NCBI RefSeq assembly: GCF_000346465.2 | Contig: NC_034012.1 | Coordinates: 12,364,972 to 12,428,971, forward strand | DNA length: 64,000 nt | Source of the DNA: Prunus persica | Lineage: Eukaryota > Streptophyta > Magnoliopsida > Rosales > Rosaceae | Direction: 5' to 3' | Part shown: piece after piece, positions 45,701 to 56,257 of the stretch | Position numbering within the stretch: the first letter of the stretch is position 1 | Layout of the letters: every line of letters begins with the position of its first letter | The notes under the pieces: generated by a model | What the model was told of the DNA's origin: nothing | The model's input: the letters and a program-made list of their open reading frames with translations, nothing else | Database searches by the model: none | Program-made: the position numbers and the translations under genes

Positions 45701-46009
45701 TAAGTCCCAAAATTTTGGCGGATTGACAACATTGCGCGACGAAAAAAGGGAAGCGTCGCGCAAAGTTTTCAATCTCTCCCGCTTAACCCTAAGTCCCAAA
45801 ATTTTGGCGGATTAACAACATTGCGCGACAAATATATTATACTGTGCGTCGCGCAAAACCCACCGTGATACCTAAATTTGGGATTTACAATATTGCGCGA
45901 CAGAGGGTATAATTATGTCGTCGCGCAAGTGTCAATTAAAATATTTTGCGCGACGCTTTTGGTTCTTCGTCGCGCAAACTCGAATAAAATTGCAGAAATG
46001 ACGCGATAG

Positions 46010-46830
46010 CCTCCTTCTTCCCCAGCTTCAGTTTTCTGCCTAACTCTCTCTCTCTCTCTCTCCGCCGTCAGCTCAGCCCCTACCCCAGTGCATTTTGGAC
46101 GGCGCCGCCACAACGCTGGTACCCCGGAGGTTCCCCGCCGTCACCGTCGAGCCAGCCGCCGTTATTTCCTCGGTTTTCACCGAATCTCCGCCGCCGTCGT
46201 TCTCTCTCCTCCGGCGACCAAATCCGACAATTGAGGTATGGTTTCTGTCCTCTTTTACATGCTTTAGCTGATGGTTGGGTAGGATTTATGTAATTGTTGC
46301 AATAGGTCAGTCGATTTCAAAACCCTAAGTTTCGGCCGGTTTTTGAATTTAAATTCTGACCACTTCTGGCCATTTTTTGGGGTAGGTCCGAGAACAAAAG
46401 TGGCTCCAATTGATGTTTTGAACCTAGGGTAGGAACCCTGGCCCTTAGTTTTTAGAAATTTCCGGCGATTGGTATCGCTTTGGACACCCACGCGCTGCCG
46501 GTGCGTGTGGTGGCGCGTGGGGTACTTTAGCACCACTGCATTGGGTCCCAGTGCAATCCCCTATTTGTCACGAGCGCGTAGGTGTTTTCGGATTGGAATT
46601 TGGTTACCGTTTGAGTCTCGAACGGATTTTGCCTATTGTGCGATTTTCGGGTTTGTTATGTTCGGACCGTTGGATCGAACTCAAACTCACGTATGGTGTA
46701 CCCTGTATTTCTAGGATCGTCTAGGATTCGACGGATCGTGGATCGGAGTCTCGGATACTCTGAACTCGCAAACCCTAGGTCAAGAATTTTAATAAAATTG
46801 TATGTGCTTTCAAATATTCGTATATTTTAT
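46010..46830 (+). repeat. LTR-derived segment (internal part of the long Gypsy-like LTR family)
   Basis: Shares ordered blocks with 48060-48840: CT-rich tract, GC-rich leader, GGTATGG at about 46234, TTAGCTGATGGTTGGGTAGG, GAACAAAAGTGGCTCCAA, GCTTTGGACACCCACGCGCT, CGTTTGAGTCTCGAACGGAT, GATTCGACGGATCGTGGATC. It lacks both LTR ends (no TGTAA start, no TGTCA end). Confidence 0.7.
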
Positions 46831-46862
46831 TAATTTGTACGTGTATTAATGAAATTGTGCAG

Positions 46863-47256
46863 ATGTCATACCTGATTAGACGTCGTAGGACAGTGACGAC
46901 TACGCAGAGTTCGGAGCCCCCGGCTCACCCGACATCTGCTGCCACTGCGCCAGCACTGATGGACCACTTGGAATTGGTCCCGCGGGGTCCCAGGCACCTG
47001 CTTCATCAGCTTCATCAGTGGCACAGCCTGTTAGCGCCAGACGGCGTCATCGGCCGGCCAGCACCACCGACACCACATCCACTGATGCGTCAGGGTCACA
47101 GCCAGGTATAGATATCCTTAAACTCCAGTTATTTATATTTTTGTTTTTATTTTTGTTTTTGTTTTTATTTGTGTGTGTGTATTTTATAGTTAAATTTGTT
47201 ATTTATTTAACATTAATGTCATCTTTCTTTGCAGCCAAGAAGAACACCCGAGGGCC
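46863..47256 (+). pseudogene. Putative CACTA ORF start, two exons, frameshifted
   Basis: ATG at 46863 gives MSYLIRRRRTVTTTQSSEPP. A frameshift near 46950 leads to SSASSVAQPVSARRRHRP and TTDTTSTDASGSQP, up to a possible donor (CCAG|GTATAG, about 47104). After a T-rich intron with acceptor TTTGCAG (47235), the next exon reads AKKNTRGPCRQLK. A Ser/Pro-rich start followed by KKNTRGP resembles the start of plant CACTA Ptta/En-Spm ORFs; this is a family guess only. It merges directly into Gypsy coding sequence. Confidence 0.45.
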
Positions 47257-47737
47257 GTGTCGGCAGTTGAAGTTGGAGACTGGGTATTTTTGAAATTATC
47301 ACCGTGGAAAGGTGTAGTGCGATTTGGGAAGCGGGGGAAACTAAGTCCTCGCTATATCGGACCCTATGAGATTATAGAGCGTGTGGGTCCAGTAGCTTAC
47401 AGGCTTGCTTTGCCTTCAAATCTAGCTCGATTGCATGATGTTTTCCATATCTCCATGCTCCGAAAGTATATTTCCGACCCTTCCCATGTGTTAGAGGAAC
47501 AACCAGTGGAGTTGGAGGCTGATTTCACTTATGTGGAGCAACCAGTTCAGATTTTGGATTGGAAGACGCAAGTGTTACGATCGAGAGAGATTCCACTTGT
47601 GAAAGTCTTATGGAGGAGTCATACTGTAGAAGAGGCTACATGGGAACCCGAAGACCAAATGCGGGAACAGTACCTTCACCTCTTCGAGTAATAGATACGT
47701 AAATTTCGAGGACGAAATTTGTATAAGGGGGGTAGGT
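47257..47737 (+). mobile_element. Ty3/Gypsy integrase C-terminal/chromo region and polypurine tract
   Basis: The frame VEVGDWVFLKLSPWKGVVRF, GKLSPRYIGPYEIIERVGPV, YRLALPSNLARLHDVFHISM, LRKYISDPSHV, then VKVLWRSHTVEEATWEPE and a stop at 47689-47691. This is the very 3' end of a Gypsy pol (GPYEI...LHDVFHVS...VLWR...ATWE), as in chromovirus-related elements. It is followed by the polypurine tract (AAGGGGGG, 47726-47733) and the 3' LTR. All upstream gag-pol is missing; sequence from a CACTA-like ORF takes its place. Confidence 0.9.
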
Positions 47738-50296
47738 TGTAATGACCCAAACCTAAAATTCATATTTAATTAGTAATTTATTATGTGGAAAGACAATTTT
47801 GCCCTTGGAATAAATTATGAACTCAAAGTTGACTTTTTGACCGAAAAGAAATTTGACAATTCCACATACACCGTTGCGTAGAGCACGACGACACGAGTTC
47901 ATAGACACGAAGTGAGCTTGAATCGGAGTTTTAACGAAGAAAATACGATTAAAATATCACGAGGGGCAAAATAGTAAATTGGAAAATCAGATTTTTATAA
48001 AAACCTCATCTCTCTCTTTCTCTCTCTCTCTCTTTCTCTCTCCCCGCGCCCTCCTCCCTCTCTGTTTTCGTTCTCTCCCTCCCGTCGCCCTCCAAATTGC
48101 AGCGCCGCCACTACCGGCCACCGCAAGCCCCAACACCGGTACCAACCTGACCGGCCCGACCCCGCCGTCACGTCGCAGCTCACTCCCGCCACGAGCCGCT
48201 CGCCAGTCGCCGGAAACGGCAGGAATTCCGCCGGTTTTGTCAAAACTTCCAACCGTTCGTTCTCCTTCAATTCTCCTCCAAATTTGTCAAGTAAGGTATG
48301 GATTTCTACCTATTTTCCATGCTCTAGCTGATGGTTGGGTAGGTTTGCATCGAATTGGACCGTAGCTAGCTCAGTTTTCAAATTGGAATTCGGCCGACTT
48401 TCGGCCTCCGTGTTCGGCCACTTCCGGTCAGTTTTTGGGGCTGGTCCAAGAACAAAAGTGGTTCCAAATATGGTTTTATACCTAGGATAGGAGTTTGGAG
48501 CCTTGGTTTTGAGATTTTCCGGCGATGCGTAATCGCTTTGGACACCCATCGCTGCCGGCGCGTGCGGCGGCGCGTGAGCGAGTGTAGTGCAGTGACACTG
48601 TGTTCTGATGCGATCCTTAGGTCGTCACGAGCGCGTAGGAATTCGTGGATCTCAATTTGGATACCGTTTGAGCCTCGAACAGATTTTCTATATTGTGCGA
48701 TTATCGGGTTCAATACTGTTGAGCTGTTGGATCGTAATCAATTTTAGATATGTTATTCTAGATAATTTTAGAAACGTGTAGGATTCGACGGATCGTGAAT
48801 CGGAGTCCCGGATACTCCGAAATCGCGAACCCTAGGGCTAGGGTTTAGAAATTATGCGATTACACGATCGTGATTAAGCCGACCGTCCGATCAACACCAA
48901 TACACTCGGGACATGTGTCCTACATATATTGGACCTTCTAGCGGCATCCGAATCATATTGTGAGGTCATGGACCTGTGGGGTTCCGGATTGACTTTTTGG
49001 ACTTTAGCGCTTTTTCAGTTCCAAGATATCGCTAAACTATCCCACGTGGAAGGAAAGCTGTTATGGGCATAGGGATCACTTTAAATTGATGCACGTACTT
49101 TTAGGAGCCGGGGGTAGGGTTTTTAATTTAATACTATATTGTATTAATAGAATATTATGGTCATTTAATCAAGCACCCGGGCACCAGTTGACCCGCCGGA
49201 GGGACCTTCAAGAGGTCCAGCGAGCTCAGACTATCAGTGAGTGGACTCTTTGTTTTAATAAATAAATTTAAGCAGTTCAGTTTCAGTTATCAGCTGTTTT
49301 ATTCTGTTAAATATTTTATGTTGCATGCTGCCGAGTGAAATTTCTTGTAAAGAATATAGGAAGAGATATTCTTGTTCATTATCAGATAAATGGCAGCAGA
49401 ATTTTAAAGGTTACAAAAAGTTACTTATTCATAAGATTTTCTTCAGAAACTTTATATTTTCTTAAACCACCTTGTACCCAGTTATTAAATGTTGCCTTCG
49501 ATTTAGTCAGCATGCTTGACAGTTGCCCCACGAGTTCCTTGGTACTCGAACTCGTGTGGAGCGAGTAATGCGGATAAAGGTGGACTATGGTTCCCTGAAT
49601 CCTGCGAGTTGCGGCTCAGACGGACCTCGTGTCACTGAGACCTGCGAGTATGCGTCACCCATGGTGATGCAAGGAATTGACGGATACCAGGAATTGACGG
49701 AAATAGGGTACACCTCGGTGATAGTTTTAAACTGTTTTCAAATGTATAGTTATATACCTGCAGTGATTTCAGACATAAAGAAAATAAGCTAGTTTGTATA
49801 ACTATTTTTACAGTGGGGTTAGTATGTTCATATGGTATTTTCTAAACTTTGTTTTTGGGTCCACTCACCCTTCTTGTTGTTTTGCGCCCCCAGGCAGTAG
49901 ACGTGCACAGGAATCCACCACCGGGCCACTTCCCATCTTCCGCGCCTTTCTTCTGATATAGGATTTTTTTTTTGTAAAAAGATTCACTCTTTTGTACATT
50001 TAGTAGTCGCTTTGATGTTTTGCCCTAGACTGATATTTGAATTGTTGGAATGTATATATACATATGCTGGCAGTTGGTCGTATATATGTATACTTGTTTG
50101 GCAGGTGAAAATGTTTTGGTATTGAGTCAGTTACAAGGGAAACTCTGCCGGTTTTTCGGCAGAAGTCAACCTTGTTATTTTATCGTGTTTTGTATAGAAG
50201 GGCAAATAGGTCATTTGTGCCCCACATTTGCCAGATGTCGGACACGCATAGGGTCTGACTCGGATTCCAAAGCGGAATTTGGATCGGGTCCTGTCA
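47738..50296 (+). repeat. 3' LTR of the Gypsy element (2559 bp)
   Basis: Begins TGTAATGACCC after the polypurine tract and ends TCCTGTCA. Aligns end to end with the solo LTR at 15809-18379 with small indels. The expected following duplication would be ATACG (50297-50301), but the left junction is lost, so it cannot be checked. Contains the conserved TATA-like box (TTTTTATAAAAACC, 47991), CT tract, leader and GGTATGG (48296). Confidence 0.92.
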
Positions 50297-50432
50297 ATAC
50301 GTCTATCTGACTCCGTCTTTGTGAAGATAAATTTTCATTTTTGAATTTTCTTATAAATTTTCTTTTCTCTTAATTCATTTATGTTCATCATGGTAGATCT
50401 TAGCTGGCATTGTTGGTGTAAAATAGGCCTAT

Positions 50433-50470
<38 letters not shown>

Positions 50471-50985
50471 TATGATCAATTCCATAAGCCTAAAATCTAA
50501 CAGTTCAATAACGTAAATCTAGCATACCCCATTTTAAAATCCTGGGAGCGTTCCTGAATACCATTGGATTGATTTGGCATTTCACCTTTAGTGTTTGCAT
50601 TTTAATTAAAATCCAGTCATCTTGATGTGAGCATACTATATATATATATATATATATATATATTTTAAATTTATTTATTTATTTTAAAATTATCAAAGAG
50701 AATTTGAAAGAACCAATTAATATCACTAACATCAACAAAGCATAGCCAAGAAGAATGCCTGCAAATCCACAATTTCCGAAGACCTTAGGTCTGGCTCGGA
50801 AGAATTTTTGTCATAATGCGACACTGTAAATTAGGGTGGTGTAGTATACTATAAAACATACGCTCGTATATGGTTGTTTTTCTTTTTCTTGTCCTTTTTT
50901 GTTTCTGTTTTTTTGTTCTCTAGCATATTCCCATTACATCCAATCAATCAATCTTATAACTCTTTAAAAATAATATAAGGAAAAA
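50297..50985. other. Intergenic, two (TA)n microsatellites
   Basis: (TA)n/(CA)n at about 50433-50472 and (TA)n at about 50637-50663. No gene is seen. Confidence 0.6.
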
Positions 50986-51453
50986 AAAAATTCCAAAACC
51001 CCCAACGACATTTCCACCTCATAACCCTCCCTCTCGTGAGCGTATATGATGTGACACTTACACCCTTGGAGATGCTCACCAACAACAATAATCATCAGTA
51101 TATGTGACATGAGCTTGCCCGATGAATAATTTAATGCAATAATTTATGTGTTATAAGATTGATTGATCGGATATAATGGAAATTTACCAGAAAATCAAAA
51201 GAAAAAAAAAACAAAATCTGATAAATGACAGGGATAAGGGTATCTCCTTCTGATTGATGTGTATCTCCGTCTGATTGGCAGGGATAAAGGTAATAATGAC
51301 GAAAATCTGATAAATGGTCTGAGCCCACTTGAGATTACAAAAGATATCCCACTCAAAAAGTTGACATCCCTTGCCTATATAACATGAATACATAAACAAT
51401 CCTTTTCATACTTGCAGAGCAAAGATCTGAAAAAATTTACACCGGTACAAATC
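50986..51453 (+). promoter_or_regulatory. TPS2 promoter region with block shared with TPS1 and TPS3
   Basis: TTCCAAAACCCCCAACGACA, TTTCCACCTCATAACCCTCC and TTTAATGCAATAATTTATG match the TPS1 upstream region. Nearer the gene, CACTTGAGATTACAAAAGAT, a TATA box (CCTATATAAC, 51374-51383) and CATACTTGCAGAGCAAA match the TPS3 upstream region (63683-63841), where the TATA box is CTATAAATAG. TPS2 thus has a distal block like TPS1 and a proximal block like TPS3. Confidence 0.65.
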
Positions 51454-54400
51454 ATGTCGCTAGAAGCTGGTTCAGCAGCTCAATCACAATGTTCTAAGCC
51501 TGATCAAATTGTTCGACATACGGCAAATTTCCACCCGAGCATTTGGGGGGATCAGTTTATGGATTATGGTTCAGAAGACATTGTAATTTATATATCATGC
51601 AATTAAATAAATAAATCCATGTTGTTTTTTGTTTCAAAAGAAATTTGACATGTATTTTGCTCATTTAATGTTATGGGTGCAGATAGCTTATTCCCATAAG
51701 CAACAAGAAGTTGAAGACCTGAAACAAGTAGTGAGGAGGGAAGTATTCACAACTGGTGCAGGTGATTTTTCATATCAGATGAAGCTAATTGATGCAATCC
51801 AGCGCCTCGGTGTGGCATACCACTTTGAAAAGGAAATAGAAGAAGCACTGGAACATATATATGCTGCAAATCGTTTCCATGATGATGATGATGATGGTGA
51901 CCTATACGATGTTTCCCTTGGTTTTCGGCTACTAAGACAACATGGACATTATGTTTCATGCAGTAAGTTATTAGAGAAATTAATGTAACGAGATTGAATT
52001 TGGCCAAAATTATTTCTTAATATTTATGTGTTATGTGTCCATTTGCTGCAATCGAGCAGGAATATTCAACAAGTTCAAAGATCGTAAAAATGGAGGCTTC
52101 AAGGAAAGCTTAATCTCTGATGTGCCGGGAATGCTAAGCTTTTATGAAGCAACGCATCTGAGGGTGCATGGAGAAGATATACTAGAAGAGGCTCTTGTTT
52201 TCACGACAAAACATCTGGAGTCGGCAACAACCCATGTAAGCTATCAACTGGCTGAACAAATAGCTCAAGCCCTAGAGAGACCGCTCCGAAAGAGTCTCGA
52301 GAGGGTATGCGCCCGTCGGTTCATGTCCATCTACCAAGATGAAGCTTCACATAATGAAGCTCTATTAAAACTTGCCAAGTCAGATTTCAATCTTGTTCAG
52401 TCTTTGCACAAACAGGAGCTCAGTGAGTTTATTAGGTAGGTTATTTTTTAATTATGTGAGATTAGCACATGTAATTAAGTTAGTAATTCATTAACTAATA
52501 TTAGCAATGAATTAGGTGGTGGAAAGAAGTAGACTTCAAAAGGAAGCTGCCTTTTGCAAGAGATAGAATTGTGGAGTTATACTTCTGGGTTGTGGGGGTC
52601 TATTTTGAGCCTCAATACCTCGTTGGAAGAAACATTCTCACAAAATGGATTGCCCTGTTAACAGCAATGGATGATATGTACGATGCTTTCGGTACATTTG
52701 AAGAACTCGAGATCTTTACGGAAGCAGTTCAAAGGTTGGATGAATTTTTGTAAGTAAATAAAATAGAAAAGTTTATTTACATCTAAATTTCTATTGAGGA
52801 GTAGGGTTTAATCTTTGGAATTTTTGGTGACTTTGATCCAAGTCCTTTGATTTTTGTGCCACATAAGATTACATTCCTTTTTAAATATTTTCTAGTGTAA
52901 TCTTTTTATTTTTAAAATTATTTTTTATTCCAATGTTGCTCCTTATGACTTGAATCGGGTTGCCTATTGCATAGGTATACCGTATATATATATGTTTTTT
53001 CATATTTTCGACAATGTGTAATAGTATTTTATGTATCTTTTTTTTTTATAGGTATACAATTTTATTTGTCTATTTTTTGTATCTAACTTATAGATAGTCT
53101 TCTAATTTATGTTCCTAACTTATAGGTAACACGATTTATAACTAAGTTTTTTTCATTGCTAATGATAACATTATTTACATGTATGTTATGTACCTAATTT
53201 AATGTGTGTGCTTGTCTGATCGATTGGTATAATATGTGGGTCTTTACTTTTTATTGATTAAATTGTATTTTATCCATATATTAGGAATATTATCAAGGAA
53301 AGAGTTCAAAATTTAAATTTTGGAATTCAATTACAATGAAATAATTCATTAAATTTAGATTTTCAATGTGTTTTCCTTATTTACCTCAAAAGGTAAAATC
53401 GACACAACAAAAAAAGTAATAAATGTCAAAAGACCTACGTCTACAACCAAAAACTTGTGGACTAAACCCAATGGCGGCTAATCCTTTTGGACATAGATCT
53501 AAAACCAAACCAAACCAAATTTTAATTTTGCTTTGTAGATATGCTTCAGATGAATATGGTGTGTGCAATTTACAGATGGGATGTCAATTGCATGGATGAA
53601 CTGCCAGAGTACATGCAAATATTCTACCGTACGCTTTTGAATGTTTTCAATGAAATTGAGGAGGAGATGGTGAAGGAAGGAAGAGCATACGGAGCTTACT
53701 ATGCAAAAGAAGCAGTATGTAATAATTAACTAATTAAACACACAGCTTAATTTACTTTTCACTATTTTAATTAATTTACATAATATTTATGTCCCACATA
53801 TGCAGTGGAAAACTAATGCCAAAGCTTACTTTGATGAGGCCAAATGGTTCCACGAAGGATACATCCCCAGCATGGAGGAATATATGCGTGTTGCTACAGC
53901 ATCTGCTGGTAACACCACGCTTACAACTATATCTTTACTTGGCATGGGAGACATTGTAACCAAGGAGTCCTTTGAGTGGTCGTTGAATGACCCTAAAATT
54001 CTCAGAGCTTCCAATACCATTATTAGGCTCATGGATGACATTGTTTCAAGCAAGGTACAAAGCAGCTATTGTAGTTCACTATTACATGATTCTCACTTTG
54101 GTCTCTCAACAGTTACTAAATTTTATAGTCCTCACATATTCAGTAATGTATCTGCTTTGGTCCTTCCGTAAAATTTTGTAAGTTTTTTCTGTACTTTTTA
54201 CCGCCAAAAATGTTTGCTCACACCAAATATTTTTCCCCTGCTTCTCATTGTCCACTTTTCGGTTCTTATATTTCATCCTCATTTGAAGTTTGAAGTTGGA
54301 ACTTCAATTCTACATGAAAAATGTCATTAGAAATGAATTATGAGAAGAAAAATGTCATTAGAACTTCAATTCTACTTGAAAAGTTAGAAGTTGGAACTTC

Positions 54401-54814
54401 AATTCAATTTAGTAAAGACTACTCTTACAATTATGGATGCGCTATGTATAACCAACTAAATAATTAATTATATTTTAGATTCTTATTGTTATTGGATTTT
54501 GGATTATATTTTTGCAGTTTGAGAAAGAGAGGGGGCATGTTGCTTCTGCCATTGATTGTTACAGGAAGCAATATGAGGTGTCAGATGAGCAGGAAATAAT
54601 TGATGCCTTCAACAAACAGATTGTGGATTCGTGGAAAGATATCAACGAGGAGTTCCTCAGACCAACCTCTGTGCCAATGCCTATCCTTGTACTTGTTCTT
54701 AATTTAACAAGAGTGGTGGATCTCCTCTACAAAAAAGATGATGGCTTCACACATGTTGGAAAAGTCATGAAAGATAGTGTTGCTTCTTATTTCATTGATC
54801 CGGCACCACCATGA
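51454..54814 (+). CDS. Sesquiterpene synthase (TPS-a type), seven exons, apparently intact (TPS2)
   Basis: Class I terpene synthase, cytosolic type without transit peptide, expected to cyclise farnesyl diphosphate. Exons: 51454-51582, 51683-51962, 52060-52435, 52516-52734, 53576-53714, 53806-54054, 54518-54814, all GT...AG, total 1689 nt, 562 aa, no internal stop, and exon sizes as usual for TPS-a. The ATG at 51454 is chosen because TPS3 conserves it and is out of frame upstream; an upstream in-frame ATG exists at 51412. Motifs: RHx8W (21-31, the second Arg of the usual RR is His), FARDR (275-279), DDMYD (314-318), second metal site DDIVSSKFE (458-466), end SYFIDPAPP. Asp repeats in exon 2 are a GAT slippage tract. 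Intron 4 (841 bp) holds a dispersed repeat. The product cannot be read from sequence. Confidence 0.93.
52990..53450 (+). repeat. Dispersed repeat in TPS2 intron 4, second copy of 40535-41000
   Basis: AATGTGTAATAGTATTTTAT, TTTTTTTCATTGCTAATGATA, GATTGGTATAATATG and TATTATCAAGGAAAGA blocks occur in the same order in both places. No termini or ORF were identified. Confidence 0.7.
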
Positions 54815-55103
54815 GCCTATGAGTCTGGATTGTATGTATGAGAAAGAAGAAAGAACTAGAGCTTGCTTTGCTTCTTATGGGAGGGCCTTATTGGGTTTGA
54901 TAAGTCCATGTTTCAAAATTCAAATAATGAGCGTGTACTGTTGATTTCTAAGACATGTTTGGGCTTTACTTAATAAAGATGAGTGCTGCTATTTCCACCC
55001 ACCTTATCTTCTCACTCACCATGTAAATTTGAAAATACACAATCATATCTTTCCACCCATCATTATCCTTAAAATACCTTTTAATTATCACTTCTTCTTT
55101 TTT
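54815..55103 (+). other. TPS2 3' flank
   Basis: A poly(A)-signal-like AATAAAG occurs at about 54972. No other element. Confidence 0.45.
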
Positions 55104-55222
55104 TTAGTATAAGCGATGGTCTAAACTCACACACTCAACTAAGATGCTGTGAGGGTTCGAACCTGAGACCTCTAATCTGCAAATCAATGTCATTTTCCAC
55201 TAAGTTATACCTCGTTGGCGTG
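55104..55222 (-). mobile_element. tRNA-derived SINE (minus strand)
   Basis: On the minus strand: A-box-like TATAACTTAGTGG, then B-box GGTTCGAACCC (55159-55149), then GTGTGAGTTTAGACCATCGC and an A-run at the 3' end (T-run on the plus strand at about 55096-55104). Target duplications are not obvious, so the limits are approximate. Confidence 0.6.
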
Positions 55223-55727
55223 TATGTTAAACTTAAGTGAAAAGGATATATGTATGTTAAACTTGTGTATGGATTCTAATTACTCTTTTCATGACATCAT
55301 CTAATTGTTTCCATATCATTTGTGAGTTATAAAGAGAGTTTGAGTCTTCCATTTTCTCTATCAGCTTGGTGGTATGGGATCCTTTTCTCTATCAACTTAC
55401 AAAATGTCAGCCTTTCTAAGTATTAACAATAACCAAAACAATGTCATTGAAAATATAAAATGGCTGATACCATAGCGCTCATCACTGAACTAAAGCAAAG
55501 GGATGTGTGTTCCCATCATGAATCTATCAAGGAAAGGGAAAAAGAGAACCGAAGTGGTTATTTCTACTGCTACCTCTGTATTTTTAGTTTATATATACTC
55601 AATGCCAGGCAGAAGCTGATATCAAGTTCCTGTCCTTCCATCCCAACATCATAGCCCCGTACCTGTCCACCAGCATGTAATGTTACGGGGGAATGCCAGC
55701 AACCTTCTTTCTAATTCTCTTCTCCTT
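55223..55727. other. Intergenic, nothing recognised
   Basis: The open frame at 55460-55654 has no domain features. Confidence 0.35.
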
Positions 55728-56257
55728 TGGACCTTCTCTTTTTTTTGCTTGACATGTGTCATTCTCTTTACACTTAAAACAATATCATTAATATATTATA
55801 CAAGTTAACTTTTGCTTTCCAAGGTTACCCTTATTAAATGTATTCAATTTATCCAAAAAAAAATTCACAACTTTCTTACCATCTTATTAATTCTTTTTAA
55901 ACATCAATTATTTTTTTAAAGAAAATGTCTACTTTTTTCAAAAAAGAGGAAATGTCTTTTTTTTTTTTAACACAAAAGGACTTTTTTTTCTATCTAACCC
56001 CTTGTGTCTAAAAAAAAAAAGAATACATTTCCTCTTAAAAGCACATATTTTCTTTTTTAAAAAAATTGAAGTTAGAAAAAATAATAATAAGATGGTAAGA
56101 AAGTTGTGAAATTTTTTTGGATAAATTGAATACATTTAATAAGGGTAAACTTGGAAAGCAAAAGTTAGCTTGTATAATATATTAATGACATTGTTTTAAG
56201 TGTAAGGAGAGTGACACATGTCAAGCAAAAAAAGGAAAAAGGTCCAAAAAGCTCCTT
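55728..56257. mobile_element. Long-TIR MITE (copy 2 of the family at 5997-6640)
   Basis: Inverted arms of about 170-200 bp: left TTTGGACCTTCTC...TTGCTTGACATGTGTCA...TTACCATCTTATTA, right its inverse ending TGACACATGTCAAGC...AAGGTCCAAAAAG. The middle is A/T homopolymers. Long arms suggest a MULE-type MITE or a foldback element. The target duplication is uncertain. Confidence 0.78.

Larger units (their letters stand above)
44430..47256 (+). mobile_element. Second CACTA-like region with GCGCGACGA hairpin repeats
   Basis: 44430-44630 and 45290-45980 are full of TTGCGCGACGAA / TTCGTCGCGCAA motifs in inverted pairs, the layout of CACTA subterminal repeats. A related pair of about 250-bp direct repeats occupies 44660-44910 and 45010-45250 (TTGTATTCATATAGGGTCA ... 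GAGTTAAAATAACCGTTAAA). A TTTAGGG run is at 45257-45290. 46010-46830 is LTR-derived, and 46863-47256 is a putative element ORF start. No CACTA terminus was identified, so the outer limits are uncertain. Confidence 0.6.

Noticed and set aside
47018..47130. Intact protein gene at the CACTA-like ORF
   Set aside because: The signal changes frame near 46950 and the second exon merges into Gypsy sequence, so it is called a broken start only.
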